NCBI RefSeq assembly: GCF_901000735.1
Contig: NC_081551.1
Span: 18,194,545 to 18,258,544, forward strand
DNA from: Corylus avellana
Lineage: Eukaryota > Streptophyta > Magnoliopsida > Fagales > Betulaceae
Direction: 5' to 3'
Length of the DNA stretch: 64,000 nucleotides
The notes under the pieces were generated by a model, which was given only the letters and a program-made list of their open reading frames with translations, made no database searches and had not been told where the DNA came from. The position numbers and the translations under genes were made by a program. The stretch's first letter is position 1. Every line of letters begins with the position of its first letter. This document shows positions 1 through 10,729 of the stretch, piece by piece.

Positions 1-216
1 TCGTATGCATTTCTTTTGTGAAAAATTTAAAAAAGACAAAAATATGTTACTTTGATTTTTTTTTTTTTTGTCTTATGCACCTAGATAGTCCATTAATTTC
101 TCATGTTCCTTTCATGGATGTAATTTCTTGTGTCTTGGAATGTTCTTAATATGCATGAGATGAAAATTTGTGTCAATGGACTTGTTTTTGTGGTTACCTA
201 AAGCCTGAGCTTAAGT

Positions 217-664
217 CACTACAAAAAATTAAATTTTTTCTGACGAACGTTTTCTGACGTGTCAGGTGGCTAGGCCCTAGCCACTCTCAGGAAATTCTGA
301 TGTGCCATGTGGCACGTTAGGAAAAGTCTCCTAAAAAAAAAATTCTACATAATTATATATTTATATATATAGGAAAAAAAAAGTTGAGGGAAAAGGGAAA
401 AATTTCAAACAAGAAGAGAGAAAATTTTCAAAATTTCGGCCTTTTTTTTTCTTTCTTTTTTTTTTTCTTTTTTTCTGACGCGCCAAACTGGTGCGTCAGA
501 AATTTCTGACGCGCCAATTTAGCGCGTCAGAAAATTCTGACGCATCAATTTGGTGCGTCAGAATTTTCTGACGCGTCAAACTAACACGTCAAAAAAATAT
601 TTTTTGACGTGGCAAAAATCATGTACTGTTTGCCACGTCAGAAAATAGCAATTTTTTTGTAGTG
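217..664. mobile_element. CACTA-like non-autonomous element
   Basis: The two ends are inverted copies starting CACTACAAAAAAT and ending in its complement TTTTTTGTAGTG, the signature of CACTA (En/Spm) transposons. The 448-bp interior has no coding frame. It is filled with short palindromic units built on TTTCTGACG and its complement CGTCAGAAA, for example a TCTGACGCGCCAA arm facing TTGGCGCGTCAGA-like arms between about 475 and 560. Such subterminal repeats are where the family's transposase binds. I could not find a convincing 3-bp target duplication, so the exact ends may be off by a base or two. Confidence 0.72.
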
Positions 665-1599
665 TGGTACATTTTGCCTATGCTTTTATATCTTGTGCAC
701 ATTTAAGCTTAAATTGAAGTTTTGTTTCACTTTATTTGTGAGGTTTGTTAGGTAACCATATGAGGTTTTTGACTAGTCATATTTTTCAAATTGACCATAT
801 GCTAGTTCAACCTAGGGCTTAAAAATTCATGATTTCTCTTTTGTGATAAACACCAAAAGTTTAAGGACACTTTCTCAAAGAGAAAAATAAACAAAATAGT
901 GAAACAAATAAAATCAAAAGCTCATATTTCAAAAGGAATTTATTTCACTGTGTCAAACTTGTGCAAAATGTTTTACAAAGAGAAATGTATAGGCTGAGAG
1001 TGGCTAGGCCATAGTATGATAAGGTTTGATTTTTGATTTGATATACTTGTCAAAAACCTCATGGTGGTGAAACTTTCTCCTCATTTTGTAAATTAAAATT
1101 TTTTCTCTTTGGATGGTTTACACACACACACACACCACGAAAGCATGGGTTGAAAGGAACATTTTTCTTTGCTTGGGTTAAGCAATATGAGTTTCTTGCC
1201 ATTTCTAGTCTCATGTATATTTTGCATATTTGGAGCATGTTTGGGATATTCATTGTGCAATACATGAGTCATTGATGTATATATCATGTATGTTTATTTG
1301 ACTTTTGAGGGAGATAAACATGTTTTGTATTTCCAGTTTCTTGTTGTTAATTGAGTCATACATTGTGGGGGAGTTTTACTGATGTTTCTTTATGATCATG
1401 CATTCTACGTCATTTTTTTTTATCATGAGTTTTATTTATGTCTTCTTGTTCCACATATGCCTTGATGTATTTTGTGAAGTGTTTCAGGAAATATGAAGAC
1501 CTTTTGTCATTCTGTGACAAAAAGGGAGAGTAAATATGGGGAGATGATGGGAGTGGCTCGGCATTTTAGTTTTGTCATTGAATTACCAAATGGAGAGTT
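665..1599 (+). mobile_element. Degenerate internal 3' part of a Copia-type retrotransposon
   Basis: No reading frame of useful length survives. Near the right end the sequence reads tttgtcattctgtgac then aaaaagggagag, and again tttgtcattgaattacc followed by aaatggagagt. This resembles the stretch before the polypurine tract and 3' LTR of plant Copia elements. Integrase and reverse transcriptase are not recognisable, so this is a truncated remnant. The call rests on position and the purine tract, not on protein homology. Confidence 0.45.
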
Positions 1600-1995
1600 T
1601 GTTAGTTCTTATGTTGGCTTAATTCAGTTCCAAAATGCAGAAGTTATTGTTTACAAGCTCAAATACTGATATATAATGCTTAGAATCAAATCACTACCGT
1701 ACATAATGTAGATTCATGTGCCATGAATGTCCCTACAAAATTTCAGCTCAATCAGACCACAAATGCCCATCGATCGGAGCTGTTGATCAAGACTGGACAG
1801 CATTTCCAAAATGCTGTTTCACCCATTGCATGCCTGGTCCGGACATGCCTTCCCCGTGTCCGGACCGCATTTTCAAAAACTCAAATTTTGCTTCGCAAGG
1901 CCCTGTCCGGACAGCCCATTAACCTATCCGGACACCCCGTACCTATTATGCCAAAAAACGTGTTTTTAGTGGGCCCGGGTCTAGGGTTTGATGTA

Positions 1996-2039
<44 letters not shown>

Positions 2040-2506
2040 TATAGAAGAGAGAAGCACGAATTTTCACCTATAGAAAGTTCGTCGAAGGCTGTGCTAAGAG
2101 AGATCAATGTTGTGAGCGTTAAATTGAATCTCTTAGAGTTTTAGTTATTCATTCGATAAATCTATAGTTAAGAAGTCTATCAAAAGAGTTCGGTAAAGGA
2201 GAATCACGTTGAAGAAGATTGTGAGCAAGGAGACGAGTTGTAGGCATGTCGATCTTACAGAGCCAAGGTCTGCAAAGGGTTGTAAGTGTTCCTAGTGTCT
2301 GTAATCTCTGGATAATCTTTTGATAGTGATTTTCTGGGTTTGGCTGCCTCGGTGGGGTTTTACTTTTAGATCGGTTTCTAAAAGGTTTCCCCTTCGTAAC
2401 CAAAATATCTGTGTCTACCTCTTTATTGCTTTATATATATTGGGTGATTGAATTGTTTATTGCTCCATAGTATTAATTCCGCATAAATTGTGATAATTGA
2501 TAAACA
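1600..2506 (+). repeat. Copia-type LTR (3' LTR of a truncated element)
   Basis: The block starts TGTTAGTTC directly after a purine-rich tract and ends GATAAACA, the usual TG...CA form. It contains an (AT)n run at about 2001-2032 that could serve as a TATA region, several TCCGGACA-type repeats at about 1838-1932, and a 3' part typical of Copia LTRs (tattaattccgcataaa). The five bases on each side (gagtt and agttt) are not a clean duplication, which fits truncation of the upstream element. ORFs inside it have no coding character. Confidence 0.5.
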
Positions 2507-5058
2507 AGTTTTTTGAGTCGGCATAGCGTTTTTCAATGTCCTCCATAGAGAGATCCTGACCATTAATTAGATATTCTCCGATTAATGGTAGCTACAGTTG
2601 AAGAATGGTAACGTTTTTTCTCATTCTTGATCAATATAACGAAAATAAAATTTTGTTTAATCATTTATTCCATAACAGTTAACATTTGATCAAATATAAT
2701 AAATAACAGTTAACATTATTATTCCATAATAATGTTAGCAGACGTCGAGTTGCAGAGAGCATTGAAATAGTTCAAAAATTAAAAAAAGTATTGTCACACC
2801 ATTTTCTACATAAATCCTTCATTGGGTTTGTTATAATCAAGCTACAATATCTACACGTAGAAATATGCATTTCTACATAAATTTATGCAATTTGTCTATA
2901 TTTACATATAAAGAATTATAGATTACATCTTGCTTTTATTGAATCATTTGATAATACATAGGAGGACTAAATATATAGAAGTCAAAAGAAGAAAGATTTT
3001 CATACTTAAGCAATGTGGGACAAGCCTAAGGTGAGGCTTATTTATATGAGCCAATAACAAGGCATTCTCAACACTTGAGCAATGTGGGACAAGTTCACAT
3101 TGCTATTCTCTAATATTCCCCTTCGAACTCAATGTGAAAACTTGTGAAATCTTAAGTTTGTTCTTTAATCGACAACGGCCGGAATCTCGTTGAAGTTGGT
3201 TGCAGTCGAGGGGGGTGACTATAATTGATGGCGCCGGATTTTGAAACATCAGCGGCTCTTAAACATAAACTTGGGCTACTATTGCCGAGATTTGAACATC
3301 GACAACTTTTGGTTGGAATGGGCCAACTATGGGCCTGAAAGGGAAGCCAACGGTGGGCTAAAATGGGTATAGGTTTTGAACAATACCACAAAGGCCAAAA
3401 TCCAAATAATGGCATAACAAAAGGCCAAGAAAAATAAATTAGGCCAATCAAAGGACCAAAACAATATGGGAAACTTTTAGCCTCTTTTGACTTTTGACTT
3501 TTGATTTTTGATTTTTTTTGGAACCAGTACAGGTGCGTGGTAGTGTGTGAAAAAGCTAATTGCATGCGTGACACGTGAAATGAGGCACTCGTGCGTGTGA
3601 CTCACGCGCGGAGGCTTATATGTGCCTAGGGCATGTGTCTCTCACATATGAAAGCTCACCAGGGCACGAGGAGGCGTGTGAAGCATTCGATGAGGCCGAG
3701 CTTGGCGGATCTGGACTCGTCGGTCACTGATCTTTTGATTGGCATGATTTTCGAGGTGATATACGCTTCATGTAGGCACTTGGGCGTGTTGAGAGTTGTT
3801 GCTAGCGTGTGGAAGGCCGAAAAGAGACTGGCAACACAACAAAGGTGATGCAAATGGTGGCCTCTAACCAATGAGGACCACTGTGACGGGTGTAAATAAG
3901 CCCACTTGTTTTCAGACTAGCGAAAATGACTGGTACCAACACCTAGATCGGCAATGACCGACAATGAAGTTGCTGAGGCTCTATGCAACAAAAAAAAGCT
4001 TAACTTCTATGCAACGGAAAATAAACTACAAAAAATAAACTTGCCAAAAAAAGTTTCGCGATTGTAAAAACAACCCAAAACAAAGAAAAAGAAATTATAA
4101 GGAAAAAAAAAAAAAGAAGAACTAATCCATAATCTCACAATTGGCGTTAGCCTATTAGCTATGATACCATGAAGAAATTTATGGGCTTAACTCATTTTAT
4201 AAAACCGGTTCAATATGAAAGAGTTGTCAATTCTTTAACATGCCCAAGGTCTTGTCCATAGGCAATGTGAAATTATTCCTCAACACCTTCTCTCACGTGC
4301 AGGCCGATATTTTTTTTAGACTTATTACGGAGTAAGAAGTGTGGGCATCATTCATCTCGTGGTAGACAAAATTTAATTTGTATTTTTTTTGAAACACATG
4401 TAATTTAACTTTTTGGTTTTATTTATCCTTCATAAGATACAAACGGCAGCACATGAAAGTCATAAATTGAGAAAGAATATATTTAAAAAAAAAAAAACTT
4501 CTCTCCCGCCTTTTACTCTTTTATGAAAATATGTTATCTTCTTACCTATAATCCCAAAAATTCTGCTTTTTCTGCATAAATGGATTTTGTTTAGGAAAAT
4601 TGTGTGAAACTCCCTAGATTGTCACCTTTATATATTCAAAGAGTAATTCTATTTCTTATCCTTTTCCATCTTCCAATATCGTGCGGAATAAAAAACCAAT
4701 TCTTATATAACACATGAGATTGGGAGATAGCCGGATAGAAGAGGATAGGACGGTGAAAAATGCATTACTCATAATCAAATTTAATATTCTTTTGTCAATT
4801 AAAAATTTAGAATTTATATCATCTACCAATTACGTCTTTCGTCAAACTTTCCCTCAAAATTTTAGGGGGAAACTATGCCAGATAGCCTATTTTATGCGGC
4901 AAAACCAATAGAAAGTCACCACCTGTTAGGGTCTCTTTAATTTTCCCTGCCACTTGTTAAGAAGGCTGAAGGAGATAAGAAGGAGTAAAGCTGCGTGGAA
5001 GAAAGCAACTGTATTGAGCTGAAAAGCACAGAGGTTTGTTAGTTAGGAACTGACGCGT
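2507..5058. other. Gene-free interval with degenerate repeats
   Basis: No gene can be supported. The direct repeat gcaatgtgggacaag occurs at about 3011 and 3080. A tract at 4140-4300 (ctatgataccatgaagaaat, then a line on ttaactcattttataaaacc) looks like a worn retrotransposon end. Short ORFs at 3152-3574 and 3633-3848 lack codon bias, recognisable domains and splice context. Confidence 0.5.
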
Positions 5059-5172
5059 GAATTCCAACTGGGTGCAACTGAATGCAAGTTGCTTCAGTTA
5101 GGTCAAACACATGTGGAATTCCAGCTGGGTGCAACTGAATGCAAGTTGCTTCAGTTAGGTCAAACACGTGTG
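5059..5172. repeat. 57-bp tandem repeat, two copies
   Basis: The unit starting gaattccaactgggtgcaac at 5059 is repeated at 5116 with few differences. Each copy ends in cacatgtgg or cacgtgtgg, so the second carries a perfect CACGTG G-box at 5166-5171. The tract after 4960 (gtggaagaaagcaactgtat) resembles part of the LTR at 16.4 kb, so this may be a small LTR remnant. Confidence 0.7.
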
Positions 5173-5235
5173 GAAATAAAAACGGTTTAATTAGTTGCAA
5201 CTTTAATACTATCCTTACATTGAGTATAGATTTTC

Positions 5236-5602
5236 AGTAGCTTGAGGTCCTTCCAGGCGTCTGCTGAAGTCTGATGTAGCCAAAAAAATTTTATTTATTT
5301 ATTTATATTTTTTAAATTGAAGAAGAAAAATATTAAAGAGAAATTCAAATTTGAAGTATTATTATTAAATTTAAAATATTAATATTAAATTTGAGGCATT
5401 AGCATCAAATTTAAGATGATCGAATTCCTTTTGGGTGATATAATCTCTAAAGGGTTAACCTTTCACCTTTAAATTTTTGTTTTGAATCCAAAAACAAGCT
5501 TTGAGGCATTAAAAATTAATATTACCTCATAAAAATTTAACAAACAAAAAAAACAAATGTTTTTTGATTTTTTATTTTAATATATGTCGCATAGCAGGAC
5601 TC
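5236..5602 (+). mobile_element. MITE family A, copy 1
   Basis: AT-rich, non-coding element. It shares with two other places in the window the phrases ttgaagaagaaaaatattaa, a run of aaatttaag/gaggcatt units, ctaaagggttaacc, and a terminal gcatagcaggactc. Copy 2 lies in inverted orientation about 90 bp away and copy 3 is at 19.57 kb. The ends are inferred by comparing copies and no target duplication was resolved. Confidence 0.6.
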
Positions 5603-5687
5603 CTGTACATTGGCCTATATATTGTATCCGGGTCAAGGGGTATAAAAGCCCACAAACGTAACTTCAGGTTCTATATCATTTTCTCGA

Positions 5688-6036
5688 GTCCTGCTATCAG
5701 GTTACCAAAAGTTAGACAAGTGTCTGTCAAAGTATGATCTGACTTTATTAAAAAAAAAAAATTATAAAAAAATCTCTCTCTTCTACTAGATTTTGTTTTT
5801 TTTTAATTTTTTGTTAAATTTTAATGAATTAATATTTAGTTTCTAATGCCTCAAAATTTATTTTTAGATTTAAAACTAAAATCTAAAGGTGGAAGGTTAA
5901 CTCTTTAGGGATTGTATTACGCAAAAAAAATTCGATCTATCTTAAATTTGATGCTAATGCCTTAAATTTAGTGCTAATACTTCAAATTTAATATTAATAC
6001 TTCAAATTTAATTTTTTTTTTATAATATCTCTTCTT

Positions 6037-6067
<31 letters not shown>

Positions 6068-6110
6068 TGACCAGACTTTGGCAGACTCTGATGGCCCCGT
6101 GCTGCCGAAA
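5688..6110 (-). mobile_element. MITE family A, copy 2 (inverted relative to copy 1)
   Basis: This is the reverse-complement relative of the block at 5236-5602. It starts gagtcctgctat, carries ggttaactctttagggatt and the aaatttagtgctaat series, and ends in a long A tract at about 6043-6066 before gccagactttgg-like sequence. With copy 1 it makes a large imperfect inverted repeat separated by about 85 bp, which as RNA could fold into a long hairpin. Confidence 0.55.
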
Positions 6111-6200
6111 ATATCAACTCCATTTTCTCGTCATTTTCCACTCTTTCACAAACAGTTCTCTGGATTTGAGATATTACAAAACCGCTTCTCTCTTTTTTGA

Positions 6201-6800
6201 GAGAAAATCTCTCCCCTCTTTCTAGATTTTCCACTGTCTCCTGCCGGTGCTCGGGAGGGGAGTATCCTCTTTTCCGTTCTCTGACCTCTAGTTTGATTTT
6301 CTCCCTGTCTTCCACTTTTTTCGTTGTATTTTCTTCCAAACGAGCAGTGTTGCCTCCCCACCCTGCCTCCAACGTGCCTCTCCGCCGTTCCGACCTCTCC
6401 GTTCTGACCTGGATCTGTCCGTATCTTGCCAAATCTGGTTCGGAACTGGTCAGATCTCGCTCGAATCTGTCCAGATCTGGCCCGGATCTCTAATTTTAGG
6501 GAGAAAATATCTCCCCTCTTTCTAGATTTTCTACCGTCTCCTGCCGGTGCCCGGGAGGGGAGGGATCCTCTTTTCCGTTCTCTGACCTGTAGTTTAATTT
6601 TCTCTCTGTCTTCTACTTTTTTCGTTGTATTTTCTTCCAAACGAGCAGTCTCCACCACCCAGCCTCCAACGTACCTCTACGCCGTTCCGACCTCTCCGTT
6701 CTGACCTGGATCTGTCCGGATCTAGCCAAATCTGGTCCGGAACTGGTCAGATCTCGCTCGAATCTGTCCAGATCTGGCCCGGATCCGTCCAGATTGTGTC
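6201..6800. repeat. 300-bp tandem duplication, CT-rich
   Basis: The block beginning gagaaaatctctcccctctt at 6201 recurs at 6501 with a spacing of exactly 300 bp and stays alignable to about 6790. Both copies contain ctcctgccggtgc, cttttccgttctctgacct, gttgtattttcttccaaacg, and then a series of agatctggcccggatct-like units. Long ORFs on both strands here come from the shared low-complexity composition. No protein family was recognised. Confidence 0.8.
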
Positions 6801-7678
6801 CGGTTCTACCCACATCTGGCCCACTCGCTACCCCTCCTCACCGCCGATGTTGATGCCACTTGTTTTTTTTTTTTTTACTCTGCTGGGGTTTCTGGTTTTT
6901 AGACTTTTAGTCTTCCTGCAGTCGTTTTGTCGTGTGGGGGAGATTTTGGTAACCGAGTTCGTTCCTCGTCTCCTCATAGGGCATATTTTGGCCTATTTTT
7001 TTATTTATATTTTTCCATTGCATTTTCGATTTTGTTTGTTGTTGGAAATTCTACTCGCTCTTGGTTTCAACGCTTTTATTACAAAAAACAAGGACTTTTG
7101 GCTTTAGAGCATTCTTAGCAGCTTTCTCTCTGCATTTTCTCTGATTTTTTTCTCTTCCACATCTCTCTGGTCTTCTTCTCCGATTTCTCTCTCCCCCACG
7201 TCTTCTCTTATTTTTCTCCAACTATTGTGCTTGTAAACATATATCCACATCATAAAACACTCAATTTTTCTGATTTGCCTCTTCCAAGGTTTCCTATGGC
7301 GATCTTCGAGTCATCCTCTCTTTTCTCACTCCGGTCTGGGACCTTAAATTAAGAGTTTGGTTTTGAATTTTTTTGAGTTCTACTATGATGTGAAACAAGA
7401 TATGATCATGTGGTTTGTTGGCCATGGGACCGAAGAAGAAAGAAAATGAGTTGCGTGAAAAGATGTCAATAGGAGAGAGAATTGAGTATTTTTTATATTT
7501 TAGTAAGTATATGTGATTGACAAAGGGATGAGTTTGGACTTAAAAATTCAAAAAAAAATTCACAAAATCAATTCTAATATTTTTATTTTTTATACAATAT
7601 ATCACATCAATTATTTTTTATTATTATTTAAAATAAAAAATTATAATAAAATATATATATATTTTTTACTTTTTTATA

Positions 7679-7719
<41 letters not shown>

Positions 7720-7872
7720 ATCTTATCACATTAATCAAATCTAGTCTATTTTCCTTTTCAAGCCCTTTCCCAATCACATATTGGATTTTTGTGATTTCTT
7801 GACATTTTTCTTAAATTCAGAAAATAGAACTGCTTATTGAGTGAGACCTACTCACCTTTTAAGTGAGCATCT
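6800..7872. other. Gene-free interval; AT microsatellite
   Basis: No supported gene. tagagcattcttagcagc at about 7105 resembles the end of the MITE at 15806-16191, but no matching second end was found. An (AT)n run lies at about 7683-7717. The 160-codon ORF starting near 6625 runs through repeat sequence and poly-T and is not credible. Confidence 0.5.
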
Positions 7873-8164
7873 AGGGTTCGTTTGATAAACGAACAATTTT
7901 GTTTTGGATTTGGTTTGATACTGTAACAAAAAGTGATTGATGTGAAAAAAAAGTAAGAGTATTTTTTTTTAAAAGTAAAAAAATAAGAATGTTTGGTATA
8001 AAAATATGAAAAAAAATTTATTTTGTAGTGATTTTTTTATTTGAATAATAATAAAAAAATGATTGATGTAATGTAAAAAGTAAGAGAATATTAAAAAAAT
8101 GAAAAAGTGAGATAAATAGTATAAAGCCAAAATCATGATAAAATCGTTTATCAAACATAGCCCT
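7873..8164. mobile_element. MITE family C, copy 1
   Basis: A 292-bp non-coding element with inverted ends: agggttcgtttgataaacga on the left and the complement of agggctatgtttgataaacg on the right. A related copy lies at about 20114-20385 and shares gatactgtaacaaaaagtga followed by ttgatgtgaaaaaaagtaag. No clear target duplication was seen. Confidence 0.65.
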
Positions 8165-8374
8165 ACTATTTTCTTTAAATCAAATATATTCATATATTAT
8201 AATCAAATTCCTTGACTTAATTTCTATAATGATATAATCGAACAATAAATGTAATAAATGAATGAATATGAAGAAGACTCCTATCACGTAGGCATTCGGA
8301 GAATCTTTGAAAATTTCTATACCGATTAAACTATCATAAAGTCGATGTACGAAACGACAAGTAGTGAGATGACA

Positions 8375-9490
8375 CAAAGTACATGATTTGGCTTCTATGC
8401 GGTAGTGCAAACTACCGCATAGCTGCGGTAGTGCAAAACTGCACCGTTTTTGGTGCAGTTTTTGGCTACCGCAGGAAGGAATTAATGGAGGGTAATGGGT
8501 GGGCCCCACCACTCAATAAAATATAATAAATAAATTATTAAAAAATAAAAATTATAAATAAATCAATAATTAAAAAACTAAAAATATTAAAAAATTAACA
8601 CAAAAAACATAGAAGAAAAAAGAAAACCAAACTTGATTTCTGGTGCTCCTCTCTCTCTCTCATTCTCACCGGTGGCAGCAGAGAACAAAAAAATTTCTGA
8701 GTCACCGAAAATTTGTGTTTCAATCTCTGGTTGTGTGCTCTCTCTCTCTCTATACATTTCCTGGCCACTTTTCCCCTCCCCAAAAATCAGGAAAAAGAAA
8801 AAAAATAAAAATAAATAGGTAGTCTCTTTATCAAGTATACTGGGGCAGTTCAAAACCCCTGTGATCTTCTGCAGGGACAGCACATCGCCATTTCTAGTGT
8901 GTGTGAGAAAGAGAAAGAGAGAGAGCACTGGGCAGCACAGAAATTTTTTTCTTTGCTGCTGCGTGTGTGTGAGAGAGAGAGAGAGCACTGGGCAGCTTTT
9001 TATCTCTGCGTGTGTGAGAGAGAGAGAGAGGGAGCACTGGAGAGGCCTGGGTTGAGCTCCGGCGGAAGGAAGTTTTAGAACCGTTATACTCTGACCGTTG
9101 CAGCTCAGGTTGAAACCAGGATAACCGCAGTTTTGGCCTTCTTGTCGGAAGGGAAATCGAATAAGAATGCTTTTGCTGCCGCACATGGAGATTTGGCAAG
9201 GCTCTGTAACTCGTGGATAGAAGGAAGAGGAGAAGAAGGAGAACTTTAAGATGCTCGTGATTTTGAAAGTTTTTTTGTTTTAATTTTTTAATATTTTTAG
9301 TTTTTTAATTATTGATTTGTATATAATTTTTATTTTTTAATAATGTATTTATTATATTTTATTGAGTGGTGGGCCCACCCATTACCCATCCATTAATTCG
9401 TTCCTGCGGTTGCCAAAAACTGCACCAAAAACGGTGCAGTTTTGCACTACCGCAGCTATGCGGTAATAGAAGCCAAATCCCAAAGTACAT
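8375..9490. mobile_element. Mutator-like element (MULE) with 10-bp target duplication
   Basis: The element proper is 8385-9480, flanked on both sides by caaagtacat (8375-8384 and 9481-9490). Inverted ends start GATTTGGCTTCTAT and run for roughly 200 bp, including tagctgcggtagtgcaaaac, the small hairpin around gcaccgtttttggtgc, and the gtgggcc/ggcccac segment. Long inverted ends with an 8-10 bp duplication define Mutator-type elements. No transposase is present, so it is non-autonomous. The interior holds CT-rich sequence on one side and three (GA)n units each followed by gcactggg on the other. The left end carries an extra gcggtagtgcaaac relative to the right. Confidence 0.85.
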
Positions 9491-10049
9491 ACATTGTTGA
9501 TACGAAAAAAAAAAAAAAAAGTACATACGCTGTCGTGAAAGCAACAACATGCACGTAGCCGACTTTGAATTGACTATCTGCTGCAGTTTTTATTTTCTAC
9601 TTGTAGTAACTTCTTTTTTGAATTGAATTATTTTTATTTTATTCTTTCTCTTACTATTTTGACATCCTATATATCATCAATATTTAAAGACGATAATCCA
9701 ATCCAGTAAACTCTTAGATAGCCTTTTAAGATATTTTCTAGGATTATATTTAAAATTTGAATTATTTCCGTAGGTTAATTTAATTCGTATATACACGGTT
9801 TCTTAATTATTGCCTGATTTTAAGTCTGAATCTTGCAAAGGTTTCTTCTTTATCTAAAATTGAAAAAGGAAAAAAGTTCAAAAAAATAAAAAAAATAATA
9901 AAAAATAATCGAATTGGATTTATTACTTGCAATACGTACATGGCATTCAATGAGGTTTTTTTTTTTTTTTTTTTTTCAAGCAGTTTGCATTTGTGTTCAA
10001 ATTAATGCATATGTACATATGTGTTTCTCAACCAGTAGATTCCAATGTT

Positions 10050-10086
<37 letters not shown>

Positions 10087-10280
10087 TGTTCGAGCCTAAA
10101 AAATCATCACAACACGTAAAGTAAATAAAGGAGGGGACACAAATTAAATTCAACTTTGCCACAGCTGCTTAGTCATAATAATGATATATGGTAATGAAAA
10201 TGAAAGGAAAACGTTTCTTACTTGATTTAACCCACAAAATACAAACTCCCTGAAAGTAAATATAAATAACGCTCCTATAA
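9491..10280. other. Gene-free interval, 3' side of the peptide gene
   Basis: AT-rich sequence with a poly-T run at about 9957-9976 and an (AT)n run at about 10051-10086. No exon, RNA gene or transposon end could be supported. Its right part may lie downstream of the minus-strand peptide transcript. Confidence 0.5.
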
Positions 10281-10294
10281 CAAGGTGTTTCAGC

Positions 10295-10372
10295 CGTCGT
10301 CGGAAAGCGTTCCTGTAATCTTCGCCAGCAGATCGTCATCGGACAGCGTGCCGGTAATCTCCGCCATCACGA
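10295..10372 (-). repeat. 39-bp in-frame tandem duplication within a short open frame
   Basis: Two 39-bp units (10295-10333 and 10334-10372) sit in one minus-strand frame starting ATG at 10374 and ending TGA near 10292. They encode two copies of an ITGTLSDD motif. The frame is open upstream of the ATG to about 10430 without another Met. It may be only the 3' untranslated region of the peptide gene at 10562-10729 or an exon relic; no family was recognised. The GC-rich, in-frame composition contrasts with the surrounding sequence. Confidence 0.4.
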
Positions 10373-10561
10373 CCTCGCGTAGATTGCACCCAACGATCTG
10401 GTTTGGAGGGTCTGTTAAATTAGGGTATTATATATAGTGGAGAACGAAGAGATTACAGACTCTGTAGATTCTAACGCTATTACTATAATCATAAGAAGAA
10501 CAAGAACGAGAACAAGAACAAAAGGAAAAACTGACAGCTGCGGATTGAAATCATGACCTAA

Positions 10562-10729
10562 TTAAGGTTTGGTAGGGTTAGGAGCACTCGGTGGGACGTA
10601 AACTCTCTCCAGAGAGTAATGAATGGGTCTAGATTCAGAGACATTCATGTGCATGGTGATGGTGATAATAACGAAAAACACTACTTTCAATAGTACTACT
10701 CGAACCATTTTTTCTAGTCTGCCTTTCAT
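10562..10729 (-). CDS. Putative secreted signalling peptide precursor, IDA/IDL-like
   Basis: A single 55-codon frame with stop TAA. Residues 1-10 are basic (KGRLEK, R10), residues 9-30 form a hydrophobic stretch (VVLLKVVFFVIITIT), and the tail ends in RVYVPPSAPNPTKP. A short basic start, a signal-peptide core and a proline-rich C terminus are the layout of post-translationally processed plant peptides. PPSAP is the core of INFLORESCENCE DEFICIENT IN ABSCISSION (IDA/IDL) peptides, which act outside the cell through HAESA-type receptor kinases. The usual basic -RHN ending is absent; here NPTKP follows, which slightly recalls CLE peptides (PNP). A TATA-like box lies about 175 bp upstream (10906-10913). 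A second Met at codon 8 would still leave a signal peptide. The secreted-peptide call is moderately firm and the IDA assignment is inference. Confidence 0.6.
   Translation of the reverse strand: MKGRLEKMVRVVLLKVVFFVIITITMHMNVSESRPIHYSLERVYVPPSAPNPTKP

Noticed and set aside
5974..6658. 152- and 170-codon minus-strand ORFs rich in Arg, Glu and Gly
   Set aside because: They are two reading frames through the same tandem duplication and repeat themselves accordingly; composition is explained by the CT-rich repeat.
6625..7107. 160-codon plus-strand ORF
   Set aside because: It runs through the 300-bp tandem duplication and a poly-T tract, has no recognisable domain, and has overlapping ORFs of similar length in other frames.
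7103..7130. Second copy of the MITE at 15806-16191
   Set aside because: Only one end (tagagcattcttagcagc) is visible; the partner end was not found in the next 800 bp.
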